Below are positions 8,593 through 17,994 of a stretch of 64,000 nucleotides of DNA, piece by piece. The stretch's first letter is position 1. Each line of letters starts with the position of its first letter. This stretch comes from Treponema sp. (GTDB lineage: Bacteria > Spirochaetota > Spirochaetia > Treponematales > Treponemataceae), in NCBI GenBank assembly GCA_022510905.1, contig JAFLSN010000003.1, positions 62,001 to 126,000 on the forward strand, given 5' to 3'. Both the position numbers and the translations under genes were made by a program. Under the pieces are notes generated by a model. It was not told the origin of the DNA, did no database searches, and saw nothing but the letters and a program-made list of their open reading frames with translations.

Positions 8593-9867
8593 TTAGGCTT
8601 TACAATGCACCGTGCGCCCTCTCCATTCCTGCGAACATGATTTTTCGTGCGCAATCGTTTTTTCAAAATCAGCTTCTGGTTGGCAATTTTGTTCAATCTG
8701 TATGGCAGTTGTGTGGAGCCGTTTGATGCATTCAGATTTTTCCGTGTAGCCAAGTTTTGATTTTTCTATGGCATCTCCCAATACACGGATGCTTTCATCG
8801 TAAATTCTTGTGGGTACGGGAAACGGATGTCCGTCTTTTCCTCCATGCGCAAAGCTGAATCGTGCAGGGTCTTTGAACCGCGAAGGGGTTCCGTAAATCA
8901 CTTCGCTTACCAGCGTGAGGGATTGAATTGTGCGCGGTCCGAGCCCGGGCGTAAGCAGCAGGCTTTCAAAATCTTTCGGCTCGCTTTCGTGTGCGGTGAC
9001 AAGCACTGCGCCAAGCCGTTTGAGGTCAACATCTTCCGCGCAGAGATGGTGCCGGTTGGGCATGGTGCATGTGCGGCCTGAGTCAAAATGTACGGCGGTA
9101 TCTGAAAATTCATCGGAAAATAATTCAAGTTGTGCTGAACGATTTTCTTCAGGATTTTCCAGCCGTGCAATATCAGAAATTTCCTTGATGATTTTTTGCG
9201 GTGTTTCTTTTGAAATAGAAAGGATTGTATTGCGGGTATTCCGTGCGTTTGCATCGGTCAGGTTTAAAATGGTGCCTCGGTTTTCGCCGGTAACGCCCGC
9301 GTGGGGTTCTTCCACAAACGATGAAATGTTGCCAGAACACCAATGATATCTGCGCGCAGATTTTGCCTGAGGATTCATGCCTTGCTGCACAATGGCCCAG
9401 GAACCGTCGCTGCTCAAAATAAGGTTGTGCTGGTAAAGCTGAAATCCGTCCTGCACCGCTGTGTTGTCAACTTTTGCTGCAAGTTTGCTTGCACGAACCA
9501 GTGCTTTGCCGTCAAGTCCGGTTTTGTCTGCAATGAACAAAAGTTCTTCCGGAGTTTTGAGTGAATGTTTTCCGCGGCCACCACAAATGCACAGGCCAAA
9601 TTCACGTGCACGGGCATTGATGCCCCGTTTGAGCGCATACATCACGCTTGTGGTGATTCCCGAAGAATGCCAATCCATGCCCAGCACCGCCCCGAAAGAT
9701 TGAAACCATAACGGGTCACTTAAGCGCATTAGCACTTCTTTGCGGCCATATTCGATAAGAATCGTTTGGATTATTTCTGTGCCCAAGTCGCGCATTCGGT
9801 CGGCAAGCCAGTGTGGTACCGTTCCGTGGTGCAGGGGCAGGTCTGCGTGGCCCGTTCGTTTTATCAT
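8593..9867 (-). CDS. DUF763 protein
   Basis: A 424-residue member of the DUF763 family, mostly archaeal with scattered bacterial members. Typical stretches are MIKRTGHADLPLHHG at the very N terminus, MDWHSSGITTSVMYALKRG near residue 70, and a region with LLLTPGLGPRTIQSLTLVSEVIYG near residue 300 that resembles a helix-hairpin-helix DNA-binding motif. The biochemical role is not known. The start at 9867 is set by the conserved N terminus and by a TATTAT box (9874-9879) ending six bases before it. Confidence 0.85.
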   Translation of the reverse strand: MIKRTGHADLPLHHGTVPHWLADRMRDLGTEIIQTILIEYGRKEVLMRLSDPLWFQSFGAVLGMDWHSSGITTSVMYALKRGINARAREFGLCICGGRGKHSLKTPEELLFIADKTGLDGKALVRASKLAAKVDNTAVQDGFQLYQHNLILSSDGSWAIVQQGMNPQAKSARRYHWCSGNISSFVEEPHAGVTGENRGTILNLTDANARNTRNTILSISKETPQKIIKEISDIARLENPEENRSAQLELFSDEFSDTAVHFDSGRTCTMPNRHHLCAEDVDLKRLGAVLVTAHESEPKDFESLLLTPGLGPRTIQSLTLVSEVIYGTPSRFKDPARFSFAHGGKDGHPFPVPTRIYDESIRVLGDAIEKSKLGYTEKSECIKRLHTTAIQIEQNCQPEADFEKTIAHEKSCSQEWRGRTVHCKA

Positions 9868-10123
9868 CGTAAAATAATAGCACATTCAATGTAAAAACAA
9901 AAGTACACCAAGTCATGCCGATGGAGCATTGCATAGCCGGGGTCAATCTGGTATAGTCTTTCTGCCGCACTGCTGATATAAAATTGGCAATGCGTTAAAC
10001 GCTTTTCGGTGTGTAAAACGGATGTTCCATATTTTGGTGAATTTTTTATGCAAGATTCACAGGGGCGCAAAAGTTCGTTTTCAAATCCATATATCAGTTT
10101 ATCTGGTAACAACGGAACAGTAA

Positions 10124-10594
10124 ATGAAATCTCCGCTGACAACACTCTGCTATATCGAACAAGACGGTTGCTATCTGTTGCTGCATCGCGTTTCTAAAAA
10201 AAACGACATCAACCGTGACAAATGGATTGGCGTTGGCGGTCATTTTGAAGCTGGCGAAAGTCCGGAAGATTGCCTTGTGCGCGAAGTACGTGAGGAAACG
10301 GGGCTTTTGCTTAATTCCTGGAGATTTTGTGGCATTGTGACTTTTATTTCTGATTCCGATCCCGCCGAATACATGTGCCTGTATACATCAAATGATTTTT
10401 CCGGCTCGCTGATTGATTGCAATGAAGGCACACTTGAATGGGTGCCCAAAGATAAAGTGTTGAAGCTGAATTTGTGGGAAGGTGACAAAATCTTTTTGTG
10501 TCTGTTGCAGGAACAAGTTCCATTTTTTTCACTCAAACTGATTTATAAAAACGGTTCGCTGGTTGAATCTGTGCTCAACGGAAAACATTTGTAA
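10124..10594 (+). CDS. Nudix hydrolase, MutT/8-oxo-dGTPase-like
   Basis: A 156-residue Nudix enzyme. The Nudix box lies near residues 45-68 (GHFEAGESPEDCLVREVREE plus TGLL), with the catalytic REVREE and the metal-binding glutamates present. The order 'GVGGHFEAGES' and the length match bacterial 8-oxo-dGTP diphosphatases that clean the nucleotide pool, but the substrate cannot be read from sequence. No clear ribosome site is present, so the start is the least sure part. It is monocistronic. Confidence 0.85.
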   Translation: MKSPLTTLCYIEQDGCYLLLHRVSKKNDINRDKWIGVGGHFEAGESPEDCLVREVREETGLLLNSWRFCGIVTFISDSDPAEYMCLYTSNDFSGSLIDCNEGTLEWVPKDKVLKLNLWEGDKIFLCLLQEQVPFFSLKLIYKNGSLVESVLNGKHL

Positions 10595-10704
10595 TTTGTT
10601 GGATGTCAAGATTTAGAAACCACTTTTAGAACGTCCGTTAGTTTGTTTTATACCGATTGATAGTTGTGTTGTGCTGATTTGGTCAGTTAATGCATATTTT
10701 GTAG

Positions 10705-10733
10705 TTGCAAATAAAATATCGGTGCGATACAAT
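10705..10733 (+). promoter_or_regulatory. rpiA promoter
   Basis: TTGCAA (10705-10710), a 17-bp spacer and TACAAT (10728-10733). The predicted transcript starts near 10740 and has a leader of about 75 bases before rpiA. Confidence 0.6.
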
Positions 10734-10815
10734 AGAGGAGCTGTCACGGAGAGCTGGCTTTTATCAAGATGTGTTCACGCTGGAATTATGCGGAATGCGG
10801 CCGAGGAGCGATTAC

Positions 10816-11574
10816 ATGGCTTTGTCACAAAAAGAGCAAAAAGACTTGGTTTCGAGAACTGCAATCGACACACTCATCACAGAGCATAAAATTTATAGCG
10901 GCATGAAGATTGGCCTTGGCACAGGTTCCACCGCTATGCCTGCCGTGCGTCGTTTGGCCGAACGTATTGCAGACGGCTCCGTGCGAGACATCAAGGCTGT
11001 TGCCACCAGTTTTCAAACGCAGCTTGCATGTGAAGAGCTTGGTATTCCAGTGTTTACAATGAACGACAGAGCTATCGACGGCGCTCTTGATTTGGCCATT
11101 GATGGTGCAGATGAAATTGATGAGCACCGCGGCCTTATCAAAGGAGGCGGCGCAGCCCTGCTCCGCGAAAAAATAATAGCATATAATTCCGCAGAATTTG
11201 TGATTGTGGCAGACGAATCGAAAACGCTTTCCGCAGGAACTGAATTGGGGCACAAATTTGCAGTGCCGGTTGAAATCATTCCAGAGGCGCGTGTGCCTGT
11301 GGTGCAGACAATGCAAAAGCTTGGAGCAACCTGTGTGCTTCGTGAAGGTGTGCGCAAGGCGGGACCGGTTATAACCGACAACGGCAACATGATTCTTGAC
11401 TGCCTGTGGACAGCTCCCATAGATTGGAACGGCGCCGATTCCCATGATGACTTGGAGCATCGCATAAATGCTATCGTTGGTGTTGTTGAATGTGGTTTCT
11501 TTTTGCAGATGAAGGAACATACCATCGTGTTTGTGAGCCATGCTGATGGCTCCGTGGAAGTGCGCCGCCCGTAA
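10816..11574 (+). CDS. rpiA: Ribose-5-phosphate isomerase A
   Basis: RpiA interconverts ribose 5-phosphate and ribulose 5-phosphate in the pentose phosphate pathway. The 252-residue protein shows the family hallmarks GLGTGSTAMPAVRRL, DGADEIDEHRGLIKGGG with the catalytic acids, VADESK, and PVEIIPEA. I chose ATG 10816 because GAGGAG precedes it by seven bases and it starts just before the conserved region; the frame is open a further 37 codons into the leader. A small CTTATAC/GTATAAG hairpin after the stop may be a shared terminator with the convergent gene. Confidence 0.93.
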   Translation: MALSQKEQKDLVSRTAIDTLITEHKIYSGMKIGLGTGSTAMPAVRRLAERIADGSVRDIKAVATSFQTQLACEELGIPVFTMNDRAIDGALDLAIDGADEIDEHRGLIKGGGAALLREKIIAYNSAEFVIVADESKTLSAGTELGHKFAVPVEIIPEARVPVVQTMQKLGATCVLREGVRKAGPVITDNGNMILDCLWTAPIDWNGADSHDDLEHRINAIVGVVECGFFLQMKEHTIVFVSHADGSVEVRRP

Positions 11575-11600
11575 CCGCTAACCGCACCTTATACATGGGC

Positions 11601-12005
11601 TTAATCGCGGTATAAGAATATCCATGCGGCAAACCCCTTTTTTAGCCACTCGCCATCTACAGTCCAGCCACCGTCTGCAAGTTCAGCAAAAGCCCACTGT
11701 CCAGGCTGCGCATCATCGGTGGCTTTTTGGCCGATTTTTTTTATAATGATTTCTAGGCCGCGTTCATAAATCAGCATTCGGTGCGTTTCATGCTCTGCTA
11801 GAAAATCAGGCGCGTTGTACAATGTTACCGGATAGTACAAACGGTACACGCCGTCAACAGCCAGCGGTGCCGTACGCGCGTTTTGCTGATATGATTTTTC
11901 TTGAGGCACTATCTGTTGCTGTGCAAAGATAAATAAAGCCAATAACGTCACATAAAAAAATTCAGTTTGAATGTGTTTTTGGCAGCGCAAAACCGATTTT
12001 GTCAT
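11601..12005 (-). CDS. Small exported or membrane-anchored protein, unknown
   Basis: A 134-residue protein with a hydrophobic segment near residues 16-28 (FFYVTLLALFIFA), probably an uncleaved signal or anchor. The outer part ends GWTVDGEWLKKGFAAWIF and contains YRLYYPVTLYNAP. The composition resembles small SH3-like extracellular modules, but I recognise no family. It lies between rpiA and sbcDC and converges with rpiA. Confidence 0.6.
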   Translation of the reverse strand: MTKSVLRCQKHIQTEFFYVTLLALFIFAQQQIVPQEKSYQQNARTAPLAVDGVYRLYYPVTLYNAPDFLAEHETHRMLIYERGLEIIIKKIGQKATDDAQPGQWAFAELADGGWTVDGEWLKKGFAAWIFLYRD

Positions 12006-12067
12006 GTGCTCAGTGTAGCGTATTTTTTTAAATTTGTGCTATACTATGTTCGCTGCTGGAGGGCGCA

Positions 12068-13204
12068 ATGAAGCTGATGCATCTTTCTGATTTGCATTTG
12101 GGAAAACGGGTGAATGAATTTTCACAGATTGAAGACCAAGCGTATATTCTGAATCAGATTGTTGAATGTATTGCCACAGAACAACCCGATGCCGTGCTCA
12201 TTGCTGGCGATGTTTATGATAAACCTGTGCCACCGATTGAAGCCGTGCAGCTGCTCAATTCATTTTTATGCGACCTTTCGCGTTTGAAAAAAACTGTTTG
12301 CATTATCAGCGGCAACCATGATTCTGCGGAGCGCGTGACGTTTGGTGCCGCGCTTATGCAGTCAAGCGGTATTTTTTTTGCGCCCGTATACAACGGTAGT
12401 GTGAGTCCCATTGTGCTGCAAGATACTTACGGCCCTGTGAATGTATACATGCTGCCGTTCATAAAGCCTGCGCAGATACGTTCCATTTTTCCCGATGAAT
12501 CTGTTGATTCATACACTGATGCGGTTCGTGTGGCAATTTCGCATATGCAGATTGACATAACGCAACGCAATGTGTTGGTGGCGCATCAGTTTGTAACAGG
12601 TGCGGTTCGTTCAGAGTCCGAAGAAATTTCCGTGGGTGGAACAGACAATGTTGATGTCTCGGTGTTTGCCCCGTTTGATTATGTGGCGCTCGGGCACTTG
12701 CATGGTCCGCAGCATGTCGAAAAAGAAACAGTGCGTTATTGTGGCACTCCGCTCAAATATTCGTTTTCAGAATGCGACCATAAAAAATCGGTAACAATGG
12801 TTGATGTTCTGCAAAAAGGAAATGTGCAGGTAAAAACTGTGCCGCTGGTTCCGCTTCGTGATTTGCGGAAAATCCGTGGCACTTATGAAAGTGTTACCTT
12901 CAAAAAAAATTATGAAGATACGGATACTTCTGACTATGTGCAAATAACGCTTACTGATGAAAATGATGTGCCGGACGCATTGGCAAAGCTTCGGATTATC
13001 TACCCCAACCTGATGAAGCTCGAATACGACAACGCGCGTACACGTTCCAATGCTGAACTGGAAATTCCGCAGCGAATGGAACAGCTTTCTCCGCTTGATT
13101 TGTTTTGTGATTTTTATCAAATGCAAAACAACCAGCCGTTGAGCGATGAACAAAAACGCTATGTGCAGAAGCAGATAGAAAACATTTGGGAGACATCCGC
13201 ATGA
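12068..13204 (+). CDS. sbcD: Exonuclease subunit SbcD (Mre11 family)
   Basis: The nuclease subunit of the SbcCD complex, which cleaves DNA hairpins and processed ends. The five metallophosphoesterase motifs are visible: HLSDLHLGKR, IAGDVYD, SGNHDS, VAHQFV and ALGHLHGPQ. The 378-residue length is normal. A TATACT box lies at 12040-12045 and a GGAGG site seven bases before the start. The gene overlaps sbcC by ATGA, so the two subunits are translationally coupled. Confidence 0.95.
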   Translation: MKLMHLSDLHLGKRVNEFSQIEDQAYILNQIVECIATEQPDAVLIAGDVYDKPVPPIEAVQLLNSFLCDLSRLKKTVCIISGNHDSAERVTFGAALMQSSGIFFAPVYNGSVSPIVLQDTYGPVNVYMLPFIKPAQIRSIFPDESVDSYTDAVRVAISHMQIDITQRNVLVAHQFVTGAVRSESEEISVGGTDNVDVSVFAPFDYVALGHLHGPQHVEKETVRYCGTPLKYSFSECDHKKSVTMVDVLQKGNVQVKTVPLVPLRDLRKIRGTYESVTFKKNYEDTDTSDYVQITLTDENDVPDALAKLRIIYPNLMKLEYDNARTRSNAELEIPQRMEQLSPLDLFCDFYQMQNNQPLSDEQKRYVQKQIENIWETSA

Positions 13205-15933
13205 GACCGCTGAAACTTGAAATGACAGGCTTTGGAACTTACTGCGAGAAAACGCTTGTTGATTTTTCAGCACTGGGAACAGGCGGTTTGTATATTATCA
13301 CAGGCGAAACGGGTGCGGGAAAAACCACCATTTTTGACGCAATTACGTTTGCCCTGTATGGCGAAGCAAGTGGCAACAATCGTGACGCTTCCATGTTGCG
13401 CTGCACATTTGCGGAGCCCGAAGTTCCTACGCTGGTAAAACTTGTATTTGAGTATGCCCAAAAAATCTATACGGTCGAGCGCAATCCTGAATATATGCGC
13501 AGGGCAAAACGCGGCACGGCGCTTACAAAACAGAACGCGGATGCAACGCTCTATTTGCCAGACGGTTCCAGTGTAAGCCAGACAAAAAACGTCACAAAAA
13601 AGATAGAAGAAATTGTAGGAATCAACCGGAACCAGTTCACTCAGATTGCCATGATTGCACAGGGCGATTTTCAAAAATTGTTGTTTGCGCCCACAGATGA
13701 GCGGCAGGGAATTTTCCGCAGAATTTTTAAGACTGAATTGTATGAAGTGCTCCGTGAACGGCTTAACAAAGAATCGCTGCGTCTTGAAAATTCTTGTGCA
13801 GAATTGCGCCGGAGTATTGAGCAGTATTTGCATGATGTGAAATGCGATGCCGATGTTCAAACGCTTCCGCTTGAACTTGCGTTGGAATTTTTAAATAATA
13901 CAATCGATTCAGACACTGGACACGAAGCCGAGTTGCAGCGTGAACTACAGCTGCTGCAAAAAAAGCTTGACGCTGTGCATATTCGGCTTGAACAGGCCCG
14001 CCGTGCCGCTGAACAGCAGAACTCGTTGCAGCTTGCCAAAACGGATTATGCCGAACATCAACGTCAGCTTGTAGAAGCGCAAAAATCATTCGCAGAGCAA
14101 AAATCAAAAGAACCTGAGCGGATTTTGCTTGAAGAAAAACGTGCTGTTTTAAGAAGCGAGCTTTCAAAATATGATGAACTTGATTCATGCGTCAGAACAC
14201 AAAACGCGCTCACAGAAATGCTACAAAGCCAGCTGCAAAAAAAACAGCGTGTTCAGACTGACATTCAGGCGCTTGAACAAAAACTTGAAGCCGTAAAAAT
14301 AGAACGAAGTGAGCTTGAAGATGCCGCTGAGCAAAAGCAAAAACTGTTGGCGCAAAAAGAACAGTTGCAGCTCCATCAAACACAGCTTATTGCCTTGCGG
14401 CAGGAATATTCAGAATATCATGCAAACTCTGAATCTCTTTTAAAAGCCCAGGCGGATTGTGCCGCCACCACAAAAGCTTACGAGGAATTATCGCGGGATT
14501 TTCACCACAAGCAGCATTTGTTTATGGACGAGCAAGCTGGAATTCTGGCACAAACATTGCAGGAAGGGATGCCATGCCCCGTTTGCGGTTCACTGCATCA
14601 TCCGGCGGCGGCGCACAGTTCTGAACAGGCTCCAACAGAAGCGGAACTGCGCCGCGCTGAAGCCGCAGCTAAAAAGTCGGAGGAACTTGCGCGGCAAAAA
14701 ACGCAGAAAGCTGCCAGCCTTGCGGGAACGGTGCAAAATCAGGCGCTGCATATCGCCAAGCAGTGTCAGGCTGTTCTGGGACTTGATTCCGCAGATGATG
14801 AAATAATTTCGCGGCATATAAACGAAACAGATGCTTCGCTTTTGCAAACGGAACAGGCCATTGCGCAAGAGCAAAATCGGCTTCAGAAAAAACAGGCGCT
14901 CGATGTTCTGATTCCCCAGAAAGAAAAAGAAGCGCAGTCTCTTTCGCAACAGGCACTGGAACTTGAGGCTTCAGTTGCAAAAAACAACGCTGAGCTTTTG
15001 CAGGCACAAACTCGCCGTGAGCAGCTGGAACAGGCGCTTTCGTTCAAAAGTCGGGCAGAGGCGGTGGCGCATGGCAAACACCTCACCGCAACCATCGATG
15101 CCATGAACAAAGCGCTAAGCGATTCGCAGCAGGCTGTAGAATCGTGTACACAAAAAACGGCACAGCTTGAAGGTCTGATTGCTGCTTTGACGGAACAGCT
15201 GGTATCGTTTGAAACGTTTGATGTTTCTGCGGAAGAACGGATAAAAGCAGACTGTGCGAGGCGCAAGGCAGAACTGGAGCAGCAGCGCAAAGAAGTGCAG
15301 CAGCGGCTCTATACAAATACGCAGGTCGTTCAAAACATAACAATACAGTCTAAAAAACTTGCCGCACTTGAAGCTGAATATCAATGGAAAAGCGTGCTTG
15401 CAAAAACCGCAAACGGCACCATCGGTTTTGGCAAAGAAAAAATCAAACTTGAAACATACATTCAGATGACATATTTTGAACGAATCATCCGGCGGGCGAA
15501 CAAACGGTTTCTGATTATGTCGGGAGGTCAGTATGAATTGTGCCGCAAAACAAAAGCCGATGACGCACGTGTACAAACCGGCCTGGATCTTGACGTGCTC
15601 GACCATTACAACGGTGGACGGCGCAGTGTAAAAACGCTTTCGGGTGGCGAATCATTTCAGGCTTCGCTTTCTCTGGCTTTGGGCCTTTCCGATGAAATCC
15701 AGTCCAGCGCCGGAGGTATTCGGCTGGATGCCATGTTTGTTGATGAAGGTTTCGGCTCGCTTGACGAGGACACGTTGCAAAAAGCTATTGCGGCACTTGC
15801 AAGCCTTTCCGAAGGAAACCGAATGGTTGGAATAATTTCGCATGTTGCGGAACTCAAAGAACGGATTGAAAAGCAAATCGTGGTTACAAAAGATAAAACA
15901 GGCGGAAGTCATATACGGCTTATGTTGCAATAA
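13201..15933 (+). CDS. sbcC: Exonuclease subunit SbcC (Rad50 family)
   Basis: The SMC-like ATPase partner of SbcD, 910 residues. Walker A is TGETGAGKTT near residue 36. Long coiled coils flank the zinc hook CPVC near residue 459. The ABC signature LSGGESFQASL lies near 813 and Walker B with D-loop (MFVDEGFGSLDEDTL) near 846. ATP-driven clamping around DNA ends positions SbcD for cutting. The start is the ATG overlapping the sbcD stop; an in-frame ATG 15 bases earlier is less likely. Confidence 0.95.
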   Translation: MRPLKLEMTGFGTYCEKTLVDFSALGTGGLYIITGETGAGKTTIFDAITFALYGEASGNNRDASMLRCTFAEPEVPTLVKLVFEYAQKIYTVERNPEYMRRAKRGTALTKQNADATLYLPDGSSVSQTKNVTKKIEEIVGINRNQFTQIAMIAQGDFQKLLFAPTDERQGIFRRIFKTELYEVLRERLNKESLRLENSCAELRRSIEQYLHDVKCDADVQTLPLELALEFLNNTIDSDTGHEAELQRELQLLQKKLDAVHIRLEQARRAAEQQNSLQLAKTDYAEHQRQLVEAQKSFAEQKSKEPERILLEEKRAVLRSELSKYDELDSCVRTQNALTEMLQSQLQKKQRVQTDIQALEQKLEAVKIERSELEDAAEQKQKLLAQKEQLQLHQTQLIALRQEYSEYHANSESLLKAQADCAATTKAYEELSRDFHHKQHLFMDEQAGILAQTLQEGMPCPVCGSLHHPAAAHSSEQAPTEAELRRAEAAAKKSEELARQKTQKAASLAGTVQNQALHIAKQCQAVLGLDSADDEIISRHINETDASLLQTEQAIAQEQNRLQKKQALDVLIPQKEKEAQSLSQQALELEASVAKNNAELLQAQTRREQLEQALSFKSRAEAVAHGKHLTATIDAMNKALSDSQQAVESCTQKTAQLEGLIAALTEQLVSFETFDVSAEERIKADCARRKAELEQQRKEVQQRLYTNTQVVQNITIQSKKLAALEAEYQWKSVLAKTANGTIGFGKEKIKLETYIQMTYFERIIRRANKRFLIMSGGQYELCRKTKADDARVQTGLDLDVLDHYNGGRRSVKTLSGGESFQASLSLALGLSDEIQSSAGGIRLDAMFVDEGFGSLDEDTLQKAIAALASLSEGNRMVGIISHVAELKERIEKQIVVTKDKTGGSHIRLMLQ

Positions 15934-15944
15934 ATGTTTGCGAC

Positions 15945-15973
15945 TTGACCATGCTGACATGGCGGGATACACT
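15945..15973 (+). promoter_or_regulatory. Strong promoter-like sequence after sbcC
   Basis: TTGACC (15945-15950), a 17-bp spacer and TACACT (15968-15973). It is followed six bases later by an ATG at 15980, the same spacing as at the leaderless genes here. It either starts a small gene (15980-16363) or makes a ~400-base leader for the hydrogenase. Confidence 0.5.
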
Positions 15974-15979
15974 ATGTAC

Positions 15980-16363
15980 ATGCACTTGCTGAACATCCAG
16001 AAAAAAAACTACATCAGTCAGGCAGACGCATTTGTTCTAAAACCAAACAGATATTATTATATCTATGCAATAAGCCGTAAAATAATTTGTACGTGTTATT
16101 CAGGTTCAGGCAAGGTTGAGCCTGGCAGCAGCAGGATTTGTACTGGCACACGCACATGGATCATACATGGTTTTGTTCCATATAAATACCCGGGTCTGTT
16201 TACGCAGACAATGCAGCTGCATTCATTTTTTATTTGCTTTTTTCAGACGCTTGATCTAAAGGTGAATGGTTTAAAAATTATTGACGCTCCTGTACATTTG
16301 CAAACTGCATTCATAAAACGGAACAATAACTGTGGAACCGTATCGAGACTACATGTGGCATAA
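15980..16363 (+). CDS. Possible small ORF or long hydrogenase leader
   Basis: The 454-base gap between sbcC and the hydrogenase holds a 127-codon frame starting at the predicted transcription start. The translation (MHLLNIQKKNYISQADAF...) has no family I recognise, and its composition, with many Tyr, Cys and Thr, does not look like a typical protein of this genome. The same DNA holds a CAGGC/GCCTG hairpin near 16110-16130 and a perfect palindrome AATGCAGCTGCATT (16210-16223) followed by T runs, so a structured 5' leader is as likely as a gene. Confidence 0.25.
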   Translation: MHLLNIQKKNYISQADAFVLKPNRYYYIYAISRKIICTCYSGSGKVEPGSSRICTGTRTWIIHGFVPYKYPGLFTQTMQLHSFFICFFQTLDLKVNGLKIIDAPVHLQTAFIKRNNNCGTVSRLHVA

Positions 16364-16387
16364 ACAAAAGGCAAAGAGGATTTAAGC

Positions 16388-17854
16388 ATGGTAACGAACG
16401 ATAAAGGCATTGTTTCATTTAAACACAAAATCATGGAAGAGGTGTGCCGTCTTGCATGGGCGGGCAAACTGAATGATACTGAAAAAGAGCGGCTGGTGTA
16501 CCGCATGGTGCCAGGACCAAAATCTGAATATTGCTGTATTTATAAAGAACGTGAAATTGTAAAGCAACGTATTCATCTTGCATGTGCGGAATGTCCTACC
16601 GATATGCCTGTAACTGATTGTGTTGTGCAAGTGATTAACGCCGCCTGTGACGACTGCCCAATTTCCGCGTATTCCGTAACGGACAGCTGCCGTTTTTGCA
16701 TGGGCCGTCCGTGCCAAAGCTCGTGCCGTTTTGGTGCTATAGCTCCCGGCGAATTCCGCATGCACATAGAATCTTCAAAATGCAAAGAGTGTGGCATGTG
16801 TGCAAAGGCCTGTCCGTATGGTGCCATTGTGCATTTGGAGCGTCCGTGCAAAAAAGCCTGCCCGGTTGGTGCCATCACGTATGATGAATTTGGTTTTTGC
16901 AGAATCAATGAGGAACGCTGTGTACAGTGCGGACATTGTATTCACAGCTGCCCGTTTGGTGCCATCGGTTCAAAAACATATCTGGTTGACATTATTCAGG
17001 CAATTCGTTCAGGCAAAGAAGTAATCGCCATGTGCGCTCCTGCAACGGAAGGTCAGTTTGGCGACACCGTGAGCATGGCATCGGTAAGGCAGGCGCTCAA
17101 AAAAATGGGCTTCGCCGACATGGTTGAAGTTGGTCTGGGCGGCGACATGACGGCTGCATACGAATCTTTGGAATGGGCAGAGGCATACAAGACTGGCAAG
17201 AAAATGACGACTTCATGTTGTCCCGCATTTATAAACATGCTTCGGCAGCTGTTTCCTGATGTGTTTGAAAAAAATATGTCCACGACGGTTTCGCCAATGT
17301 GCGCCATTTCGCGTTATTTGAAATACAGCCATCCTGGATGTGTAACGGTGTTCGTGGGGCCATGCATTGCAAAAAAGGCCGAGTCCAACGACGCGACCAT
17401 TCCGGGCAATGCTGATTATGTGATGACATATGGTGAGCTTCGTGCGCTTATGCGTTCCAAAGATGTTGGTTTTGAAGCCGTTGAAGAGCAGTATCAAGAG
17501 GCATCTATTTGGGGCAAGCGGTTTGCCACAAGCGGCGGCGTTGCAAACGCTGTTCTTGAATGTATGCAGGAACGCGGCGAGCAGGTTGAAGGAATCAAGC
17601 TGCTTCGTTGCGCCGGCGGCATGGAATGTAAAAAGGCGTTGGCGCAATTGAAGCTTGGCACACTCGCGGAGGATTTTGTGGAAGGCATGGTATGTCCCGG
17701 AGGCTGTGTGGGCGGTCCTTCCAAGCACAAAACTGAAATGGAAATTTCACGGGCGCGGGAAATATTGCTTAAAAAGGCAGATGGCCGCAAAGTTCTTGAA
17801 AACCTAAAGCAATATCCGATGGAAAAATTTTCTATGCACAGAGATGGACATTGA
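16388..17854 (+). CDS. Monomeric [FeFe] hydrogenase (group B type)
   Basis: A 488-residue cytoplasmic hydrogenase that would evolve or sense H2 using ferredoxin. N-terminal cysteine-rich regions (residues ~55-115) are followed by two [4Fe-4S] ferredoxin motifs (CKECGMCAKACP, CVQCGHCIHSCP). The H-cluster domain shows L1 TSCCPAF near residue 276, L2 GPCIAKKAES near 324, and L3 GMVCPGGCVGG near 434. TSCCPA and the compact layout with an extra cysteine-rich N terminus are typical of the group B monomeric enzymes of fermentative bacteria. The maturases HydE, HydF and HydG are not in the window. AGAGGA precedes the start. An R1 repeat follows the gene. Confidence 0.88.
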   Translation: MVTNDKGIVSFKHKIMEEVCRLAWAGKLNDTEKERLVYRMVPGPKSEYCCIYKEREIVKQRIHLACAECPTDMPVTDCVVQVINAACDDCPISAYSVTDSCRFCMGRPCQSSCRFGAIAPGEFRMHIESSKCKECGMCAKACPYGAIVHLERPCKKACPVGAITYDEFGFCRINEERCVQCGHCIHSCPFGAIGSKTYLVDIIQAIRSGKEVIAMCAPATEGQFGDTVSMASVRQALKKMGFADMVEVGLGGDMTAAYESLEWAEAYKTGKKMTTSCCPAFINMLRQLFPDVFEKNMSTTVSPMCAISRYLKYSHPGCVTVFVGPCIAKKAESNDATIPGNADYVMTYGELRALMRSKDVGFEAVEEQYQEASIWGKRFATSGGVANAVLECMQERGEQVEGIKLLRCAGGMECKKALAQLKLGTLAEDFVEGMVCPGGCVGGPSKHKTEMEISRAREILLKKADGRKVLENLKQYPMEKFSMHRDGH

Positions 17855-17883
17855 ATTAGTATAATCCGAACGGAATAGTTTAA

Positions 17884-17976
17884 TTGATTCGTGCAAAAAG
17901 GGCACATACCGTGCTTCTGCGGAGCCAGCCATTGCTTGAAGCCTTGCTTTCTGCATCGGGGCGATGATTTTTGATA
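17884..17976 (+). repeat. R1 dispersed hairpin repeat, copy A
   Basis: Starts TTGATTCGTGCAAAAAGG, continues ACATACCGTGCTTCTGCGG, and ends near GCATCGGGGCGATGATTTTT. It lies between the convergent hydrogenase and response regulator genes. GCnnAAAG can pair with CTTCTGC around an inner hairpin. See the R1 finding for the other copies. Confidence 0.7.
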
Positions 17977-17994
17977 TGCCCTTTTGTGCTTAAT

